From NCBI GenBank assembly GCA_963720075.1, contig CAVREG010000016.1, positions 310,001 through 374,000 of the forward strand: a DNA stretch of 64,000 bases, written 5' to 3'. The notes under the pieces were generated by a model. The model worked only from the letters and a program-made list of their open reading frames with translations. It was not told the origin of the DNA and ran no database searches. Origin of the DNA: PALSA-188 sp963720075. Lineage in GTDB: Bacteria > Acidobacteriota > Terriglobia > Terriglobales > Acidobacteriaceae. Both the position numbers and the translations under genes were made by a program. Every line of letters starts with the position of its first letter. The first letter of the stretch is position 1. Positions 24,869-33,524 of this stretch are shown here, in pieces.

Positions 24869-26625
24869 CTCTGTTTCCCAAGACTGTCTTTGACTTTAAT
24901 CGCCACCACTGTCTGATCGTCGAAGGTCTCGACGCCCAAGGCATGCTCAGAAGCCGCCTTGAATAAAGAGTTGACGACGGACTCCGCCGAATTTGTAGAA
25001 CATTCCAAAATAACCTTTTCTGCCCGCGTTCGTCCGAACAATTCTCCTTTTATGTTTGTCGCGTCCAGAATTCCATCGCTAAAGAAAACAAACAAATCGC
25101 CGGGGTTGGCTTTAAAAGAAAGTTCGTCATATTCAGGATCTTCAAATAATCCCAAAGGCATGCCCGTCGCTTCGATAATTTCGACTTTGCCATCGTGACA
25201 ATAAACGGGACGAGGAAGCCCCGAGTTCGCGACCTGAAGGGTTCGGTTAGCGTCGTCCCAAACCGCATAAATTATAGAAACGAACTGCGCCTCGATTTTT
25301 CGTTCAACCAGAGAGTAGTTCACCGCAGACAACATTTCCGCCGGCCGTGGCTCGATCGGGGCATGCGACCGGAGAATCCCACCGACCAGCGCGGCAAAAA
25401 TAGCCGCGGGAGCGCCTTTGCCGCTGACGTCCCCAATTACAATCGCAGTACGCGATTGTGAGTAGCTCACGAAATCGTAAAGATCTCCGCCGATGGCTCT
25501 CGCCGGAGTAAACCGTGCCGCGATTTCCAGATTTGCCAATTTCGGCAGAGATTGCGGAAGCAGCCGAAACTGCAATTCCCGCGCCATCGCCAAGTCGCGC
25601 TCCAAGCGCTTTTCCTGACGCGCAATCTCTTCATACAACCTTGCGTTCTCAATCGCAATTGCCACCTGCGCGGCCAGTGTGGTAATGGTGCGCTGGTGGT
25701 CTTCGGTAAAAAATCCTTTGCGCGTATGTTCAAGGTCCAGCACTCCAATTACCCTGTCCTTGTAAATAAGGGGAACCGACAGCTCCGAGCGGGTCTCGGG
25801 ATTAGTCTCAATGTAACGCGGCTCTTTCTTAACATCGCGAACCAGCACGGCTTGACGATGCCGCGCTGCGTATCCGACGATTCCCAGCCCGAGCGGAATA
25901 TCGTGCTTGAGCTGAATATTTTCTTTGAATCGCTGAGAAAAACGGTGCTGCAATTTCTCTCCGGTGGCATCAAGCAGCAGAATGCTGAACATCTGATAAT
26001 CAATCAGGCGGCTCAGCAGCTCGCCGATGTGCTTGAATAATTCGTCCAGATTCAGGATCGAAGTCAGCTCGCGCGCAATTTCATTCAGCAGCAGCAGCGT
26101 ACGCGCCTGTTTCGACGTACGCGTATGCAGCCGGGCATTCTCGATTCCAATCGCCATCCGCGATCCGATCAGCGTGAGCAGCTCCTTGTGCTCCTCGGTG
26201 AAATGATTCGGATGAACCGACTCGATATCAATCACTCCAATGACGCGGTTCTTTACGATCAGCGGAACCGCCAATTCGGAGCGCACCCCTGGAACCGCGG
26301 AAATGTACTGAGGCTCTTGCGAGACGTCTCGAACCAGAATTGCCTCGCGCCGTTGCGCCGCAATTCCCGTCACACCTTCGCCTACTTTAATCGTGAGCCG
26401 CTCCGCTAATTCCGCGGGATAGCCTACCTGGAAGCGAAACCGCAAATCTTGTGTTCTTTCGTGCAGAAGAAGGATTGCGAAAATTTCATAGTCAATGACT
26501 TTGCGCACAAGTTCGGCCACCCTTCGCAAAGTGGTGTCGAGATCAAGCGTGGTGTTGACCACGTCCGCCACTTCAAGCAAAAGCGGGTCAACATGGGTTT
26601 GAAGATCGTTAGCGGTAGATGCCAT
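24865..26625 (-). CDS. GAF-GAF-PP2C (SpoIIE/RsbU-type) phosphatase
   Basis: Two GAF sensor domains (about residues 15-165 and 185-335, each with the block RSELAVPLIVKNRVIGVID / RSELSVPLIYKDRVIGVLD) are joined by a coiled linker to a SpoIIE-type PP2C domain. The metal-binding aspartates are in GGDLYDF, VIGDVSGKG and FFSDGILDA. Such proteins dephosphorylate anti-anti-sigma factors in partner-switching stress pathways. No anti-anti-sigma or RsbW-like gene is in the window. It overlaps lysA by 4 bases. Confidence 0.9.
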   Translation of the reverse strand: MASTANDLQTHVDPLLLEVADVVNTTLDLDTTLRRVAELVRKVIDYEIFAILLLHERTQDLRFRFQVGYPAELAERLTIKVGEGVTGIAAQRREAILVRDVSQEPQYISAVPGVRSELAVPLIVKNRVIGVIDIESVHPNHFTEEHKELLTLIGSRMAIGIENARLHTRTSKQARTLLLLNEIARELTSILNLDELFKHIGELLSRLIDYQMFSILLLDATGEKLQHRFSQRFKENIQLKHDIPLGLGIVGYAARHRQAVLVRDVKKEPRYIETNPETRSELSVPLIYKDRVIGVLDLEHTRKGFFTEDHQRTITTLAAQVAIAIENARLYEEIARQEKRLERDLAMARELQFRLLPQSLPKLANLEIAARFTPARAIGGDLYDFVSYSQSRTAIVIGDVSGKGAPAAIFAALVGGILRSHAPIEPRPAEMLSAVNYSLVERKIEAQFVSIIYAVWDDANRTLQVANSGLPRPVYCHDGKVEIIEATGMPLGLFEDPEYDELSFKANPGDLFVFFSDGILDATNIKGELFGRTRAEKVILECSTNSAESVVNSLFKAASEHALGVETFDDQTVVAIKVKDSLGKQS

Positions 26626-26751
26626 TTGTGTATTTTTTAATCATATCAGCGACGTTACCCCGGCAGAAATGCAACTGGATTGTCACGCCCAGCCGCGTTA
26701 AACCTTCCTCGTCCAGCCCGAAACGCCATTCGGCCCCTTACCCGCATCATC

Positions 26752-26780
26752 TTGCTATTGGTGCTAACCTCCGGCATAAT
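26752..26780 (+). promoter_or_regulatory. Sigma-70-like promoter for the rpsP operon
   Basis: TTGCTA at 26752-26757 and CATAAT at 26775-26780 are separated by exactly 17 bases, about 50 bases before the rpsP start. Confidence 0.55.
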
Positions 26781-26830
26781 AATGGTTTGCCTTATACCTG
26801 CCGAGGGATTTAGGAAAGGAAACAAGCTCT

Positions 26831-27082
26831 GTGTTAATGATTCGTTTATCGCGCATTGGTGCGCGCAAGCAGCCTTATTATCGTGTGGTGGTGATTGAAA
26901 AAGAGCGGGCGCGGAATGGCCGGCCGGTCGAAATCGTGGGAACGTATAATCCACGGACCAGCCCTGCCAGCGTCGAATTGAAGCGTCAGCGAATAGATTA
27001 TTGGATATCCAAGGGCGCGCAAATGTCGTCCCGCGTGTCGAAGATAGTGTCGAAGCCCGCTCCGGCCGCCGCCGCTTCATAA
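26831..27082 (+). CDS. rpsP: 30S ribosomal protein S16
   Basis: An 83-residue protein, normal length for S16. It has the family opening MIRLSRIGARKQPYYRVVV, the GRPVEIVGTYNP block, and RQRIDYWISKGAQMS. GTG at 26831 or ATG at 26837 could start it; AGGAAA lies at a workable distance from the GTG. First gene of the rpsP-khpA-rimM-trmD-rplS cluster. Confidence 0.96.
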   Translation: MLMIRLSRIGARKQPYYRVVVIEKERARNGRPVEIVGTYNPRTSPASVELKRQRIDYWISKGAQMSSRVSKIVSKPAPAAAAS

Positions 27083-27112
27083 TTTCCGCACCAGCCAACA
27101 GGGCGAAATTAT

Positions 27113-27433
27113 ATGACCGAGCCAGCCGTAAATAGTCCGACGGGAAATGTGCAAATCATGATCGAGCAGCTGGTTAAGTCGCTCGTGGATGACCCCGACC
27201 AGGTCTCCGTCAGCGTCGTCGAAGAGCAGGGCGAAACCGTGCTTGAGTTGGAACTCGCTCCGCGAGATGTCGGCAAAGTAATCGGCAAGCAGGGACGCAC
27301 CATACGCGCCATGAGAAATTTGCTGTCGGCGGCTGGCGTGCGATCGAATAAACGATACGCGCTCGAAATCATCGAAGATGAAATCGAGGAAGACGAAGTC
27401 GAGCCCGGGCAGCCTGACAAGAATCCTGTTTAG
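27113..27433 (+). CDS. khpA: KH-domain RNA-binding protein KhpA
   Basis: A 106-residue protein with a single KH domain whose GxxG loop is in VIGKQGRTIRAMRNLL. It is preceded by the conserved IEQLVKSLVDDPDQV, and the C-terminus is strongly acidic. Between rpsP and rimM, KhpA is a standard neighbour; in Gram-positives it pairs with KhpB to bind many RNAs. Confidence 0.92.
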   Translation: MTEPAVNSPTGNVQIMIEQLVKSLVDDPDQVSVSVVEEQGETVLELELAPRDVGKVIGKQGRTIRAMRNLLSAAGVRSNKRYALEIIEDEIEEDEVEPGQPDKNPV

Positions 27434-27474
27434 TAATTCTGGTTTAGCCAAGCTGTGATCCCGCTTAGGAGTTT

Positions 27475-28119
27475 CTGATCGGAGACGAGTACATCACCCT
27501 CGCCCGCGTCGTCAAGACACAAGGCCGGCACGGCGAAGTCGCAGTCGAGTTGCATAGCAGCGTCCCGGACAGGTTTCAGTCGGGTATGCGGCTGTCGGTG
27601 GCGGAAGAGAATTTGGCGCGCCGGGAGCTTGAACTTGAAGGGCTGTGGCCGCATAAGGGAATGTTAGTTCTGAAGTTTGCCGGAGTGGATTCCATCTCTG
27701 ACGCCGAACTTTTGCTGGGATGTGAATTGCAGGTACGGCGGGAACAGCGCGCGCAGCTTGAGCCGGGGTGGAGTTACGTAAGCGATTTAGTCGGATGCGC
27801 GGTTTTTGATACGGATGCTGATGGTCATGACCGCGAGATCGGCACAATTGAAAATGTGCACTTCGGCGCGGGAGAAGCGCCACTGCTTGAGGTCAAGACG
27901 AGTTGCGGCCTGTGTGAAATCCCATACGCCCAGGCGTTTTTGAAAGACGTTGGCCTGGCGGAGAAGCGCATACGCATGACGCTGCCGGAGGGGATTCTCG
28001 AAGTGAATAATCCCATGACGGTGGAGGAAAAAGCGCAGCATCATGAAGCTGGGCTTTCCGGAAAAAAGAACCAACGGGTGCGCCGGAAGGTTAAGGGTTC
28101 AGGTTTTTCGGTCCCGTAG
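27475..28119 (+). CDS. rimM: Ribosome maturation factor RimM
   Basis: Needed for late assembly of the 30S head near S19. The N-terminal RimM domain starts YITLARVVKTQGRHGEVAVEL. The C-terminal PRC barrel includes DLVGCAVFD and EIGTIENV. The conserved N-terminus begins at 27484, yet there is no ATG, GTG or TTG between it and the in-frame TAG at 27466-27468. The first standard start would be TTG at 27550, cutting off the conserved motif. CTG at 27475 is proposed; AGGAG at 27467-27471 suits CTG poorly (3 bases) and ATC at 27478 better (6 bases). Confidence 0.85.
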   Translation: MIGDEYITLARVVKTQGRHGEVAVELHSSVPDRFQSGMRLSVAEENLARRELELEGLWPHKGMLVLKFAGVDSISDAELLLGCELQVRREQRAQLEPGWSYVSDLVGCAVFDTDADGHDREIGTIENVHFGAGEAPLLEVKTSCGLCEIPYAQAFLKDVGLAEKRIRMTLPEGILEVNNPMTVEEKAQHHEAGLSGKKNQRVRRKVKGSGFSVP

Positions 28120-28127
28120 CAATAGGA

Positions 28128-28937
28128 ATGAAGATAGACATCATTACGATCTTTCCCGATTTCTTTCGTGGGCCTTTGGATTTTGGGATTATCCGGCGAT
28201 CCCGTGAAGCGAGGTTGACGGAGATCGAAATTCACGACCTGCGGGCATTTGCGCATGACCGGCACAAGACAGTGGATGACCGCCCATTCGGCGGCGGCGA
28301 GGGAATGCTGCTTAAACCGGAACCGATTTTCGAATGTGTCGAGAAGTTTGGAGTAAGCAACCGCGAGACTCGTCTTGAGAAAGGGTCGAGAGAGACTGTG
28401 GTTCTGCTTTCAGCACAGGGAAAACGCTTCACGCAGGATATTGCGCAAGAGCTTTCCGGTATGAAACGCATAGTACTGATTTGCGGACGCTACGAAGGCG
28501 TGGATGAGCGCGTTGGTGAACATTTAGCCGACCGCGAGCTTTCGATCGGCGACTACGTTCTGAGCGGCGGTGAGTTGGGCGCCGCGGTAATCGTGGACGC
28601 GGTTGTGAGGTTGATTCCTGGAGCGCTGGGGAATGAAGCTTCATCGCGGCAGGAATCATTTAGTTCGCAACCACAAACAGATGCTGGCGATGGACCAAGT
28701 TCGACCTGCGTTTCCGGGGGCTTGTTGGATTATCCTCATTACACGCGCCCTGCGGACTTTCGCGGATGGTCAGTTCCGGAGGTGCTGGCTTCTGGAAATC
28801 ACGAAGAAATACGCCGCTGGCGGCGGCGCAAGGCAATTGAAAAGACTCTGCGCAACCGTCCTGAGTTGATTGACGACGTGGTTTTGGACGACGAAGATAT
28901 GGAATTAGTGGAACAAATTAAAGCCACGATTCAGTAG
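28128..28937 (+). CDS. trmD: tRNA (guanine-37-N1)-methyltransferase
   Basis: A SPOUT-fold enzyme methylating G37 of tRNAs for Leu, Pro and Arg to prevent frameshifting. It opens MKIDIITIFPDFF; the knot motifs CGRYEGVDERV and SIGDYVLSGGE are clear; GLLDYPHYTRP follows. Between GALGNE and GLLDYPHYTRP there is a Ser/Gln-rich insert of about 20-25 residues (QESFSSQPQTDAGDGPSST), longer than usual. It starts 8 bases after the rimM stop. Confidence 0.95.
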   Translation: MKIDIITIFPDFFRGPLDFGIIRRSREARLTEIEIHDLRAFAHDRHKTVDDRPFGGGEGMLLKPEPIFECVEKFGVSNRETRLEKGSRETVVLLSAQGKRFTQDIAQELSGMKRIVLICGRYEGVDERVGEHLADRELSIGDYVLSGGELGAAVIVDAVVRLIPGALGNEASSRQESFSSQPQTDAGDGPSSTCVSGGLLDYPHYTRPADFRGWSVPEVLASGNHEEIRRWRRRKAIEKTLRNRPELIDDVVLDDEDMELVEQIKATIQ

Positions 28938-28982
28938 GACGTAGAATCTATTATCCTGACATCTTGAAAAGAGAGCAGATCA

Positions 28983-29360
28983 ATGACAAGTCTAATTATC
29001 GAAAAACTTCTGGCCAAAGCGAAGCGAACGGACATTCCAGATTTTGTCCCCGGAGACACCATCCGCGTGCACGTGCGAATTAAAGAAGGCGACAAGGAAC
29101 GCTCCCAGGCCTTTGAAGGTGTGGTGATCGCACGCAATCACGGCTCCCAGGCCAGCTTCACAGTTCGCAAAATGAGCTTCGGACAGGGCGTGGAACGCAT
29201 TTTCCCGGATAATTCCAAGGTGATTGACAAGGTGGAATTGATTCGTTCGTCGAAAGTTCGCCGCGCAAAGCTCTATTATCTTCGCGGATTGCGCGGCAAA
29301 GCCGCCCGGCTGAAGGACGTTGATCGCGAGCACGTAGCGGCAGCTGCGCCGAAGGCTTAG
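28983..29360 (+). CDS. rplS: 50S ribosomal protein L19
   Basis: A 125-residue protein with the family core DFVPGDTIRVHVRIKEGDKERSQAFEGVVIA and KVRRAKLYYLRGLRGKAARLKD. ATG start, 45 bases after trmD. Likely the last gene of the ribosomal operon; a dispersed repeat with a strong hairpin follows. Confidence 0.96.
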   Translation: MTSLIIEKLLAKAKRTDIPDFVPGDTIRVHVRIKEGDKERSQAFEGVVIARNHGSQASFTVRKMSFGQGVERIFPDNSKVIDKVELIRSSKVRRAKLYYLRGLRGKAARLKDVDREHVAAAAPKA

Positions 29361-29404
29361 TTCGAGGAGCTGCTGTAATCCCTGAACGGCTGCGCGCCAG
29401 ATCC

Positions 29405-29480
29405 CCACTCGACTCGCTACGCTCGCTCAGGGCAGGCTCTCTTTTCCCCGCTGGAAAGAGGCGGGGACTTCGGGATGACC
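29405..29480. repeat. Dispersed-type repeat with hairpin after rplS
   Basis: Contains CGCTCAGGGCAGGCTCTC (29424-29441), identical to 6877-6894, and a hairpin CCCCGC-N8-GCGGGG just beyond. It lies between convergent rplS and the PilZ gene and could act as a transcription stop, though it lacks a T tract. Confidence 0.6.
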
Positions 29481-29498
29481 TGAACTGAATCGTGAAAG

Positions 29499-30278
29499 TT
29501 ACGGTTCGAGTTCGATTTCAAACGAGTGTTCGAGTTGCTGCTCGGCCAGCTTGCGGAGTAGAAATTGAAGCATCTGGCGATCGCCTTTGCGGATTTTGTG
29601 AAATTGGATTCCAGTTCCCTGGTCTTTATCAACGCTGCGTACCTGGCCGGTCAGGCTGAACTCATACTTGTCAATCTTTAGAACCAGGCTTACTTCAGTT
29701 CCGAGCGGCGGAGCATTCTCGATGCTGATGAGACAACCAACCTCCGAAAGGTTTTGGAGCATTCCTTTAAGTTGAGCGTTTTTTGAGCCCTGTGCGCTCA
29801 TTTCAGCAACGCCCGCGACCTCGAACCGCGAATGGCCCCTGCGATTCTCGTCGCGGAAACGCGGTCCGGAATTATTTCCTTTGGACTTCTTTTCAGTTTG
29901 AATGGAATCGAAAGCTGTATTCAACTCGCGCAATTCGTTATCCCACATGGGACGGTCAGTTTCAACGTTCTGAATACCGACGTGCCCGCGCTGTTCGGAA
30001 TCCGGATCGCCGACCCATATGACGCGGCAGAAAGTCTTGTTTCGTCCGCGCTCGATGGCAACTATTTCTCCTGCTTCCACCACCGCGCGCATTCCGCTGA
30101 TGCGCGCCCCCCGTTCCGAAATGTCATAGGTGCACGCCATGTCCAGCAAAGGTTTATTTTCGTTGTCCCAAAAGGTCACACGAAGGGGCATTGCGACCCT
30201 CACGCGGCTGGCGGCACGTTCTGCTGACTCGACGGGCAGCGATTGCGTCATTTCAGTAGTTTTGCTTTCGGCGGACAA
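29499..30278 (-). CDS. Protein with two PilZ domains
   Basis: A 259-residue protein. The first PilZ-like domain (about residues 20-110) has RVRVAMPLR and YDISERGARIS. The second (about 145-245) has RRGHSRFEV and LQNLSEVGCLIS, in which the usual Asp of DxSxxG is Asn. The first domain is likelier to bind cyclic di-GMP. TTG start at 30278; ATG at residue 10 is an alternative. It lies inside the otherwise conserved rplS-rnhB pair but on the opposite strand. Confidence 0.8.
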   Translation of the reverse strand: MSAESKTTEMTQSLPVESAERAASRVRVAMPLRVTFWDNENKPLLDMACTYDISERGARISGMRAVVEAGEIVAIERGRNKTFCRVIWVGDPDSEQRGHVGIQNVETDRPMWDNELRELNTAFDSIQTEKKSKGNNSGPRFRDENRRGHSRFEVAGVAEMSAQGSKNAQLKGMLQNLSEVGCLISIENAPPLGTEVSLVLKIDKYEFSLTGQVRSVDKDQGTGIQFHKIRKGDRQMLQFLLRKLAEQQLEHSFEIELEP

Positions 30279-30477
30279 AGGAGGCTTCCTCCGAACCGAA
30301 AGTAACAGTTCGAGAAAACACGGTCAATTTACGGGGGTAACGGCTCAAGGTTACCCGAAAAGACGCTCGGGAGAAGGTAAAGCCGCAGGTGCCGGAACGG
30401 ATCTGGCGCCCTATTGGATTTGCAAACTAAGTACTCTGGGTTTTCCAGCTTGCTTCACAGGGCGGAGGTCGGCGAAG

Positions 30478-31260
30478 ATGGTTTTGTTCGCGCTACATCG
30501 CTGGGGCATGCCCTCCATCTCAAAAGCCGCTCCCGTTAAAAAACTGTCAGCATCCGCTGCAAAACTGCGGTTGCTCAAACGGCTGCACTGCACACTGAAA
30601 TATGAAAAGCGGGCATGGTTAACCGGTGCGGTTTTAGTTGCTGGTGTTGATGAGGTCGGACGCGGCTCTCTGTTCGGACCGGTTGTGGCCGCTGCTGTGA
30701 TACTTGATCCCAAGTACCGCGTTCGCGGTTTGCGAGATTCGAAGTTGCTATTGCCAGAACGGCGCGAGGTATTGGCGGAAAGGATCCGCGAACATGCGAT
30801 TGCATGGTCCATTGCCGCCGTGGATGCGGCGCGTATAGATCAAATCAATATCTACCAAGCTTCCCGGGTCGCCATGAAGATTGCCGTTGCACAGTTGAAG
30901 CCCTCGGCTGACTACCTGCTTGTGGACGCACTTCGCCTCGATTGCGCCTTGCCGCAACGCGGAATCATCCATGGAGACGCTTTATCGGCTTCCATCGCGG
31001 CGGCGTCTATCATTGCCAAGGTTGAGCGCGATCGCATGGTACGCGAATGGGACCCGATCTTTCCTTTGTATGGGCTGGCTTCTAATAAGGGCTACAGCAC
31101 ACCACGTCACATTTCGGCTCTGCGGAAGCACGGCCCGTGTCCGCTGCACCGGCAGTCTTTCGCGCCAGTGTGGAACAATCCGGTTCCTCAAGAAATGCTG
31201 GGTTTTATGCTGGAAGAAGAGCTTGGCGATAGAGCGGACGACCTAGATGAGGCGGTTTAA
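30478..31260 (+). CDS. rnhB: Ribonuclease HII
   Basis: Removes ribonucleotides and RNA primers from DNA. The active-site DE pair is in GVDEVGRGSLFGPV at residues 58-59; the other acidic residues are in LRDSKLL, LLVDALRLD and IHGDALSASIAAASIIAKVERD. GYSTPRHISALRKHGPCPLHRQSF closes the domain. ATG at 30478 is chosen, with GGAGG about 10 bases upstream. The frame is open to 30130 but overlaps the PilZ gene and is unlike protein. Residues 1-50 are a basic extension. Confidence 0.93.
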   Translation: MVLFALHRWGMPSISKAAPVKKLSASAAKLRLLKRLHCTLKYEKRAWLTGAVLVAGVDEVGRGSLFGPVVAAAVILDPKYRVRGLRDSKLLLPERREVLAERIREHAIAWSIAAVDAARIDQINIYQASRVAMKIAVAQLKPSADYLLVDALRLDCALPQRGIIHGDALSASIAAASIIAKVERDRMVREWDPIFPLYGLASNKGYSTPRHISALRKHGPCPLHRQSFAPVWNNPVPQEMLGFMLEEELGDRADDLDEAV

Positions 31261-31439
31261 CTGGGATTGCGTCACTTTAATGCCCGCGCTTATTGGCGCC
31301 CCTTCCGCAAAGGAAGGTAGTCGTCCACAGGGGAAAACAGAATACCTCGCACGATGGGCTTCCGGGAACATCCCAGGTCTTGCAAAAGCGGCGAGACCGC
31401 GGGCACTCGTGATCTCTGGCCCCTGCATCAATTCTGCAC

Positions 31440-31928
31440 TTAAACGTGCATGCCGATTTTCTCCCGCATGGCTCGAGCCAAGGTATCCACGGCCCGCAGT
31501 TTTATCTCGGCGGCGGATGGAAGAGTTGGAACCTGAAGAGCCATTTCGCAGGACAGCAGCAGCGCAGTGACGGTATCCTTCAATTCATTGCGCAACTTTT
31601 GCTCCGCTCCCTGGCGCGCGATGAGCATCTCTTTTTTTCGGCGGTGCAACGCCGTACGCAACTCACGAATGACCCGGTCGACCCCACTGATTGCTAAATT
31701 GATGTAGAGCGGGGTGGCCATTCCCATGTGAAGCAGGACCCGTTCTGCTTCATCGGGATCGGCCTCCTGAAATTGTTGATCAACAATGATTGCCGCGAAC
31801 TCATCGGCTTTGAGCAAGGCCGCGGCTTGACCGAGGGTTGTGGCTATCTTCACCGGTTCAGAAGTAGCCTGTGTGACGGCTGTTGCACAATCCTGTGCTT
31901 TCGTGGATGTCGTCATTAATAGAATCAT
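31440..31928 (-). CDS. Degenerate receiver plus DHp-like helix protein
   Basis: A 162-residue protein. The first half looks like a receiver fold with a reduced acidic pocket (IIVDQQF in place of the usual D-x-M-P). The second half (ELKDTVTALLLSCEMAL, then LRAVDTLARAMREKI) resembles the dimerisation helices of histidine kinases, but the phosphorylatable His is missing. It lies downstream of an NtrC-type regulator and a kinase on the same strand and may bind one of them. Assignment by pattern only. Confidence 0.5.
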   Translation of the reverse strand: MILLMTTSTKAQDCATAVTQATSEPVKIATTLGQAAALLKADEFAAIIVDQQFQEADPDEAERVLLHMGMATPLYINLAISGVDRVIRELRTALHRRKKEMLIARQGAEQKLRNELKDTVTALLLSCEMALQVPTLPSAAEIKLRAVDTLARAMREKIGMHV

Positions 31929-32039
31929 GAGTTGTGCAATTGCACGTGAGGGGCCAGATCCAGGGCGATGAAAATGCGAATACTTATCTGCGTTCGCGTT
32001 CCGAAAACACTTTCCGATACGGGAACGACCGCTTGTTTT

Positions 32040-33452
32040 CTAGCTATCTTGGGAAGCGTATTCTTTCAGCTTGCGATAAAGGGTTGTCTTACCAATGCCC
32101 AGCAGGCGCGCCGCCATCAGCTTGTCCCCGTTCAGTTGGGTAATAGTGCTGAGAATCGTCTGCCGCTCCAGTTCCGTCATTGGAATAATTTTGGTGGAAG
32201 TATCTCCCACGGGAAAGGCTCCGGTGCCACCCTGAATGTTAGAGGGCAGATCGCAACTATGAATCACGGGCCCACTGGTTAGCGCGCAAGCACGCTCCAG
32301 ACAATTTTCCAGCTCCCGGACATTCCCCGGCCAATCGTATGCCAGCATGGATTTCAGCGCGTCATCACTCAAAGTCCGCTCATGGCCTCCGCTGCGCGAG
32401 ATTCTTTCCAGGAAATGCCCAACCAGAAGTGGTATATCCTGACGGCGCTCCCGCAGGGGCGGGATCCGAAGGCTCAAGACATTAAGCCTAAAATAGAGAT
32501 CTCTGCGAAAGGTTCCCTGGGCCACGGCTTGTTCCAAATCGCGATTTGTGGCTGCGAGAATTCTTACATTAATATTCGTTCGCTTGGTACTGCCGACCTG
32601 GCGAATCTCTTTTTCCTGTATCGCGCGAAGCAGTTTTGCCTGAAGATCAACCGGCATTTCGCCCACCTCGTCCAAAAAAACCGTCCCACCTTCGGCAATA
32701 GCCAGCAACCCCTCTTTGGATTGAGACGCCCCGGTAAACGCCCCTTTCACGTAACCGAATAACTCGCTTTCGATGAGAGTCGGCACCAGCGACCCGCAAT
32801 CCACGGGAATGAACGGCTTGTCGCGAAATGGTCCGGAGAAATGAATGGACCGCGCCACAATCTCCTTCCCGGTTCCGCTTTCTCCGAGAATCAGCACGGG
32901 ATGATTGCTATAAGCTGCCTTGGCGATTATGCGGTAGAGCTTCTCCATCTCCGGAGCGCGTCCAATCATGTTGCCAAAGCCGTGCTTGGACTTGATTTTC
33001 TCGCGCAGGATGCGATTTTCAGTTTTCAGCTTCAAGTGTCCAGCGACGCGCTGCAACAGCATTTTCAGTTCTTCCATGCTGAAGGGCTTGGTCACGTAGT
33101 CATAAGCCCCATTCTTCATAGCATGCACCGCCGACTGCACGGTGCCATATCCGGTGACCACAACAATGGCCGCGTCAGGCCGGCGTTGCTTTATCTGGTG
33201 CAAGGCTTCCAGCCCATTCGCACCAGGCAACTTCAAATCTAGCAACAGGACGTCAATGCTTTGGGAATCCAAAAGCCGATAGGCGTGTTCCGCTGAATCC
33301 GCAACCGAGGTATTGAATCCCAGGGATTGGGCGACTTCACGGCAAACTTCACGAATGGCGCGTTCATCGTCCACGACCAGCAAATTTAAGAAATTTGCTC
33401 CCTCGATCTGTGAATTTTGAACGGACGGAGCTAAGGCGACTGCGCTGGCCAT
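32040..33452 (-). CDS. NtrC-family sigma-54-dependent response regulator
   Basis: 470 residues: receiver (Asp72 in LLLDLKLPGANG), AAA+ domain with Walker A GESGTGKE and the sigma-54 contact loop GAFTGA, Walker B TVFLDEVGEMP, arginine-finger region and a Fis-type helix-turn-helix at the end (MAARLLGIGKTTLYRKLKEY). It activates sigma-54 promoters when phosphorylated. The cognate kinase is surely the gene at 33525-34631, 72 bases upstream. Target genes are unknown; the upstream TonB receptor is a candidate. Confidence 0.94.
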   Translation of the reverse strand: MASAVALAPSVQNSQIEGANFLNLLVVDDERAIREVCREVAQSLGFNTSVADSAEHAYRLLDSQSIDVLLLDLKLPGANGLEALHQIKQRRPDAAIVVVTGYGTVQSAVHAMKNGAYDYVTKPFSMEELKMLLQRVAGHLKLKTENRILREKIKSKHGFGNMIGRAPEMEKLYRIIAKAAYSNHPVLILGESGTGKEIVARSIHFSGPFRDKPFIPVDCGSLVPTLIESELFGYVKGAFTGASQSKEGLLAIAEGGTVFLDEVGEMPVDLQAKLLRAIQEKEIRQVGSTKRTNINVRILAATNRDLEQAVAQGTFRRDLYFRLNVLSLRIPPLRERRQDIPLLVGHFLERISRSGGHERTLSDDALKSMLAYDWPGNVRELENCLERACALTSGPVIHSCDLPSNIQGGTGAFPVGDTSTKIIPMTELERQTILSTITQLNGDKLMAARLLGIGKTTLYRKLKEYASQDS

Positions 33453-33524
33453 GGCGACTCACTTTCCGGCTCACTGATATTGAGCCTTGACATCACAATT
33501 CCTTCGACAAATTCCAATCGGCAC

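Noticed and set aside
30130..30477. N-terminal extension of RNase HII by 116 codons
   Set aside because: Overlaps the opposite PilZ gene and is unlike any RNase HII; a later ATG with GGAGG fits.
31247..31570. 107-aa plus-strand ORF after rnhB
   Set aside because: Overlaps the receiver-like gene on the other strand and has no feature of its own.
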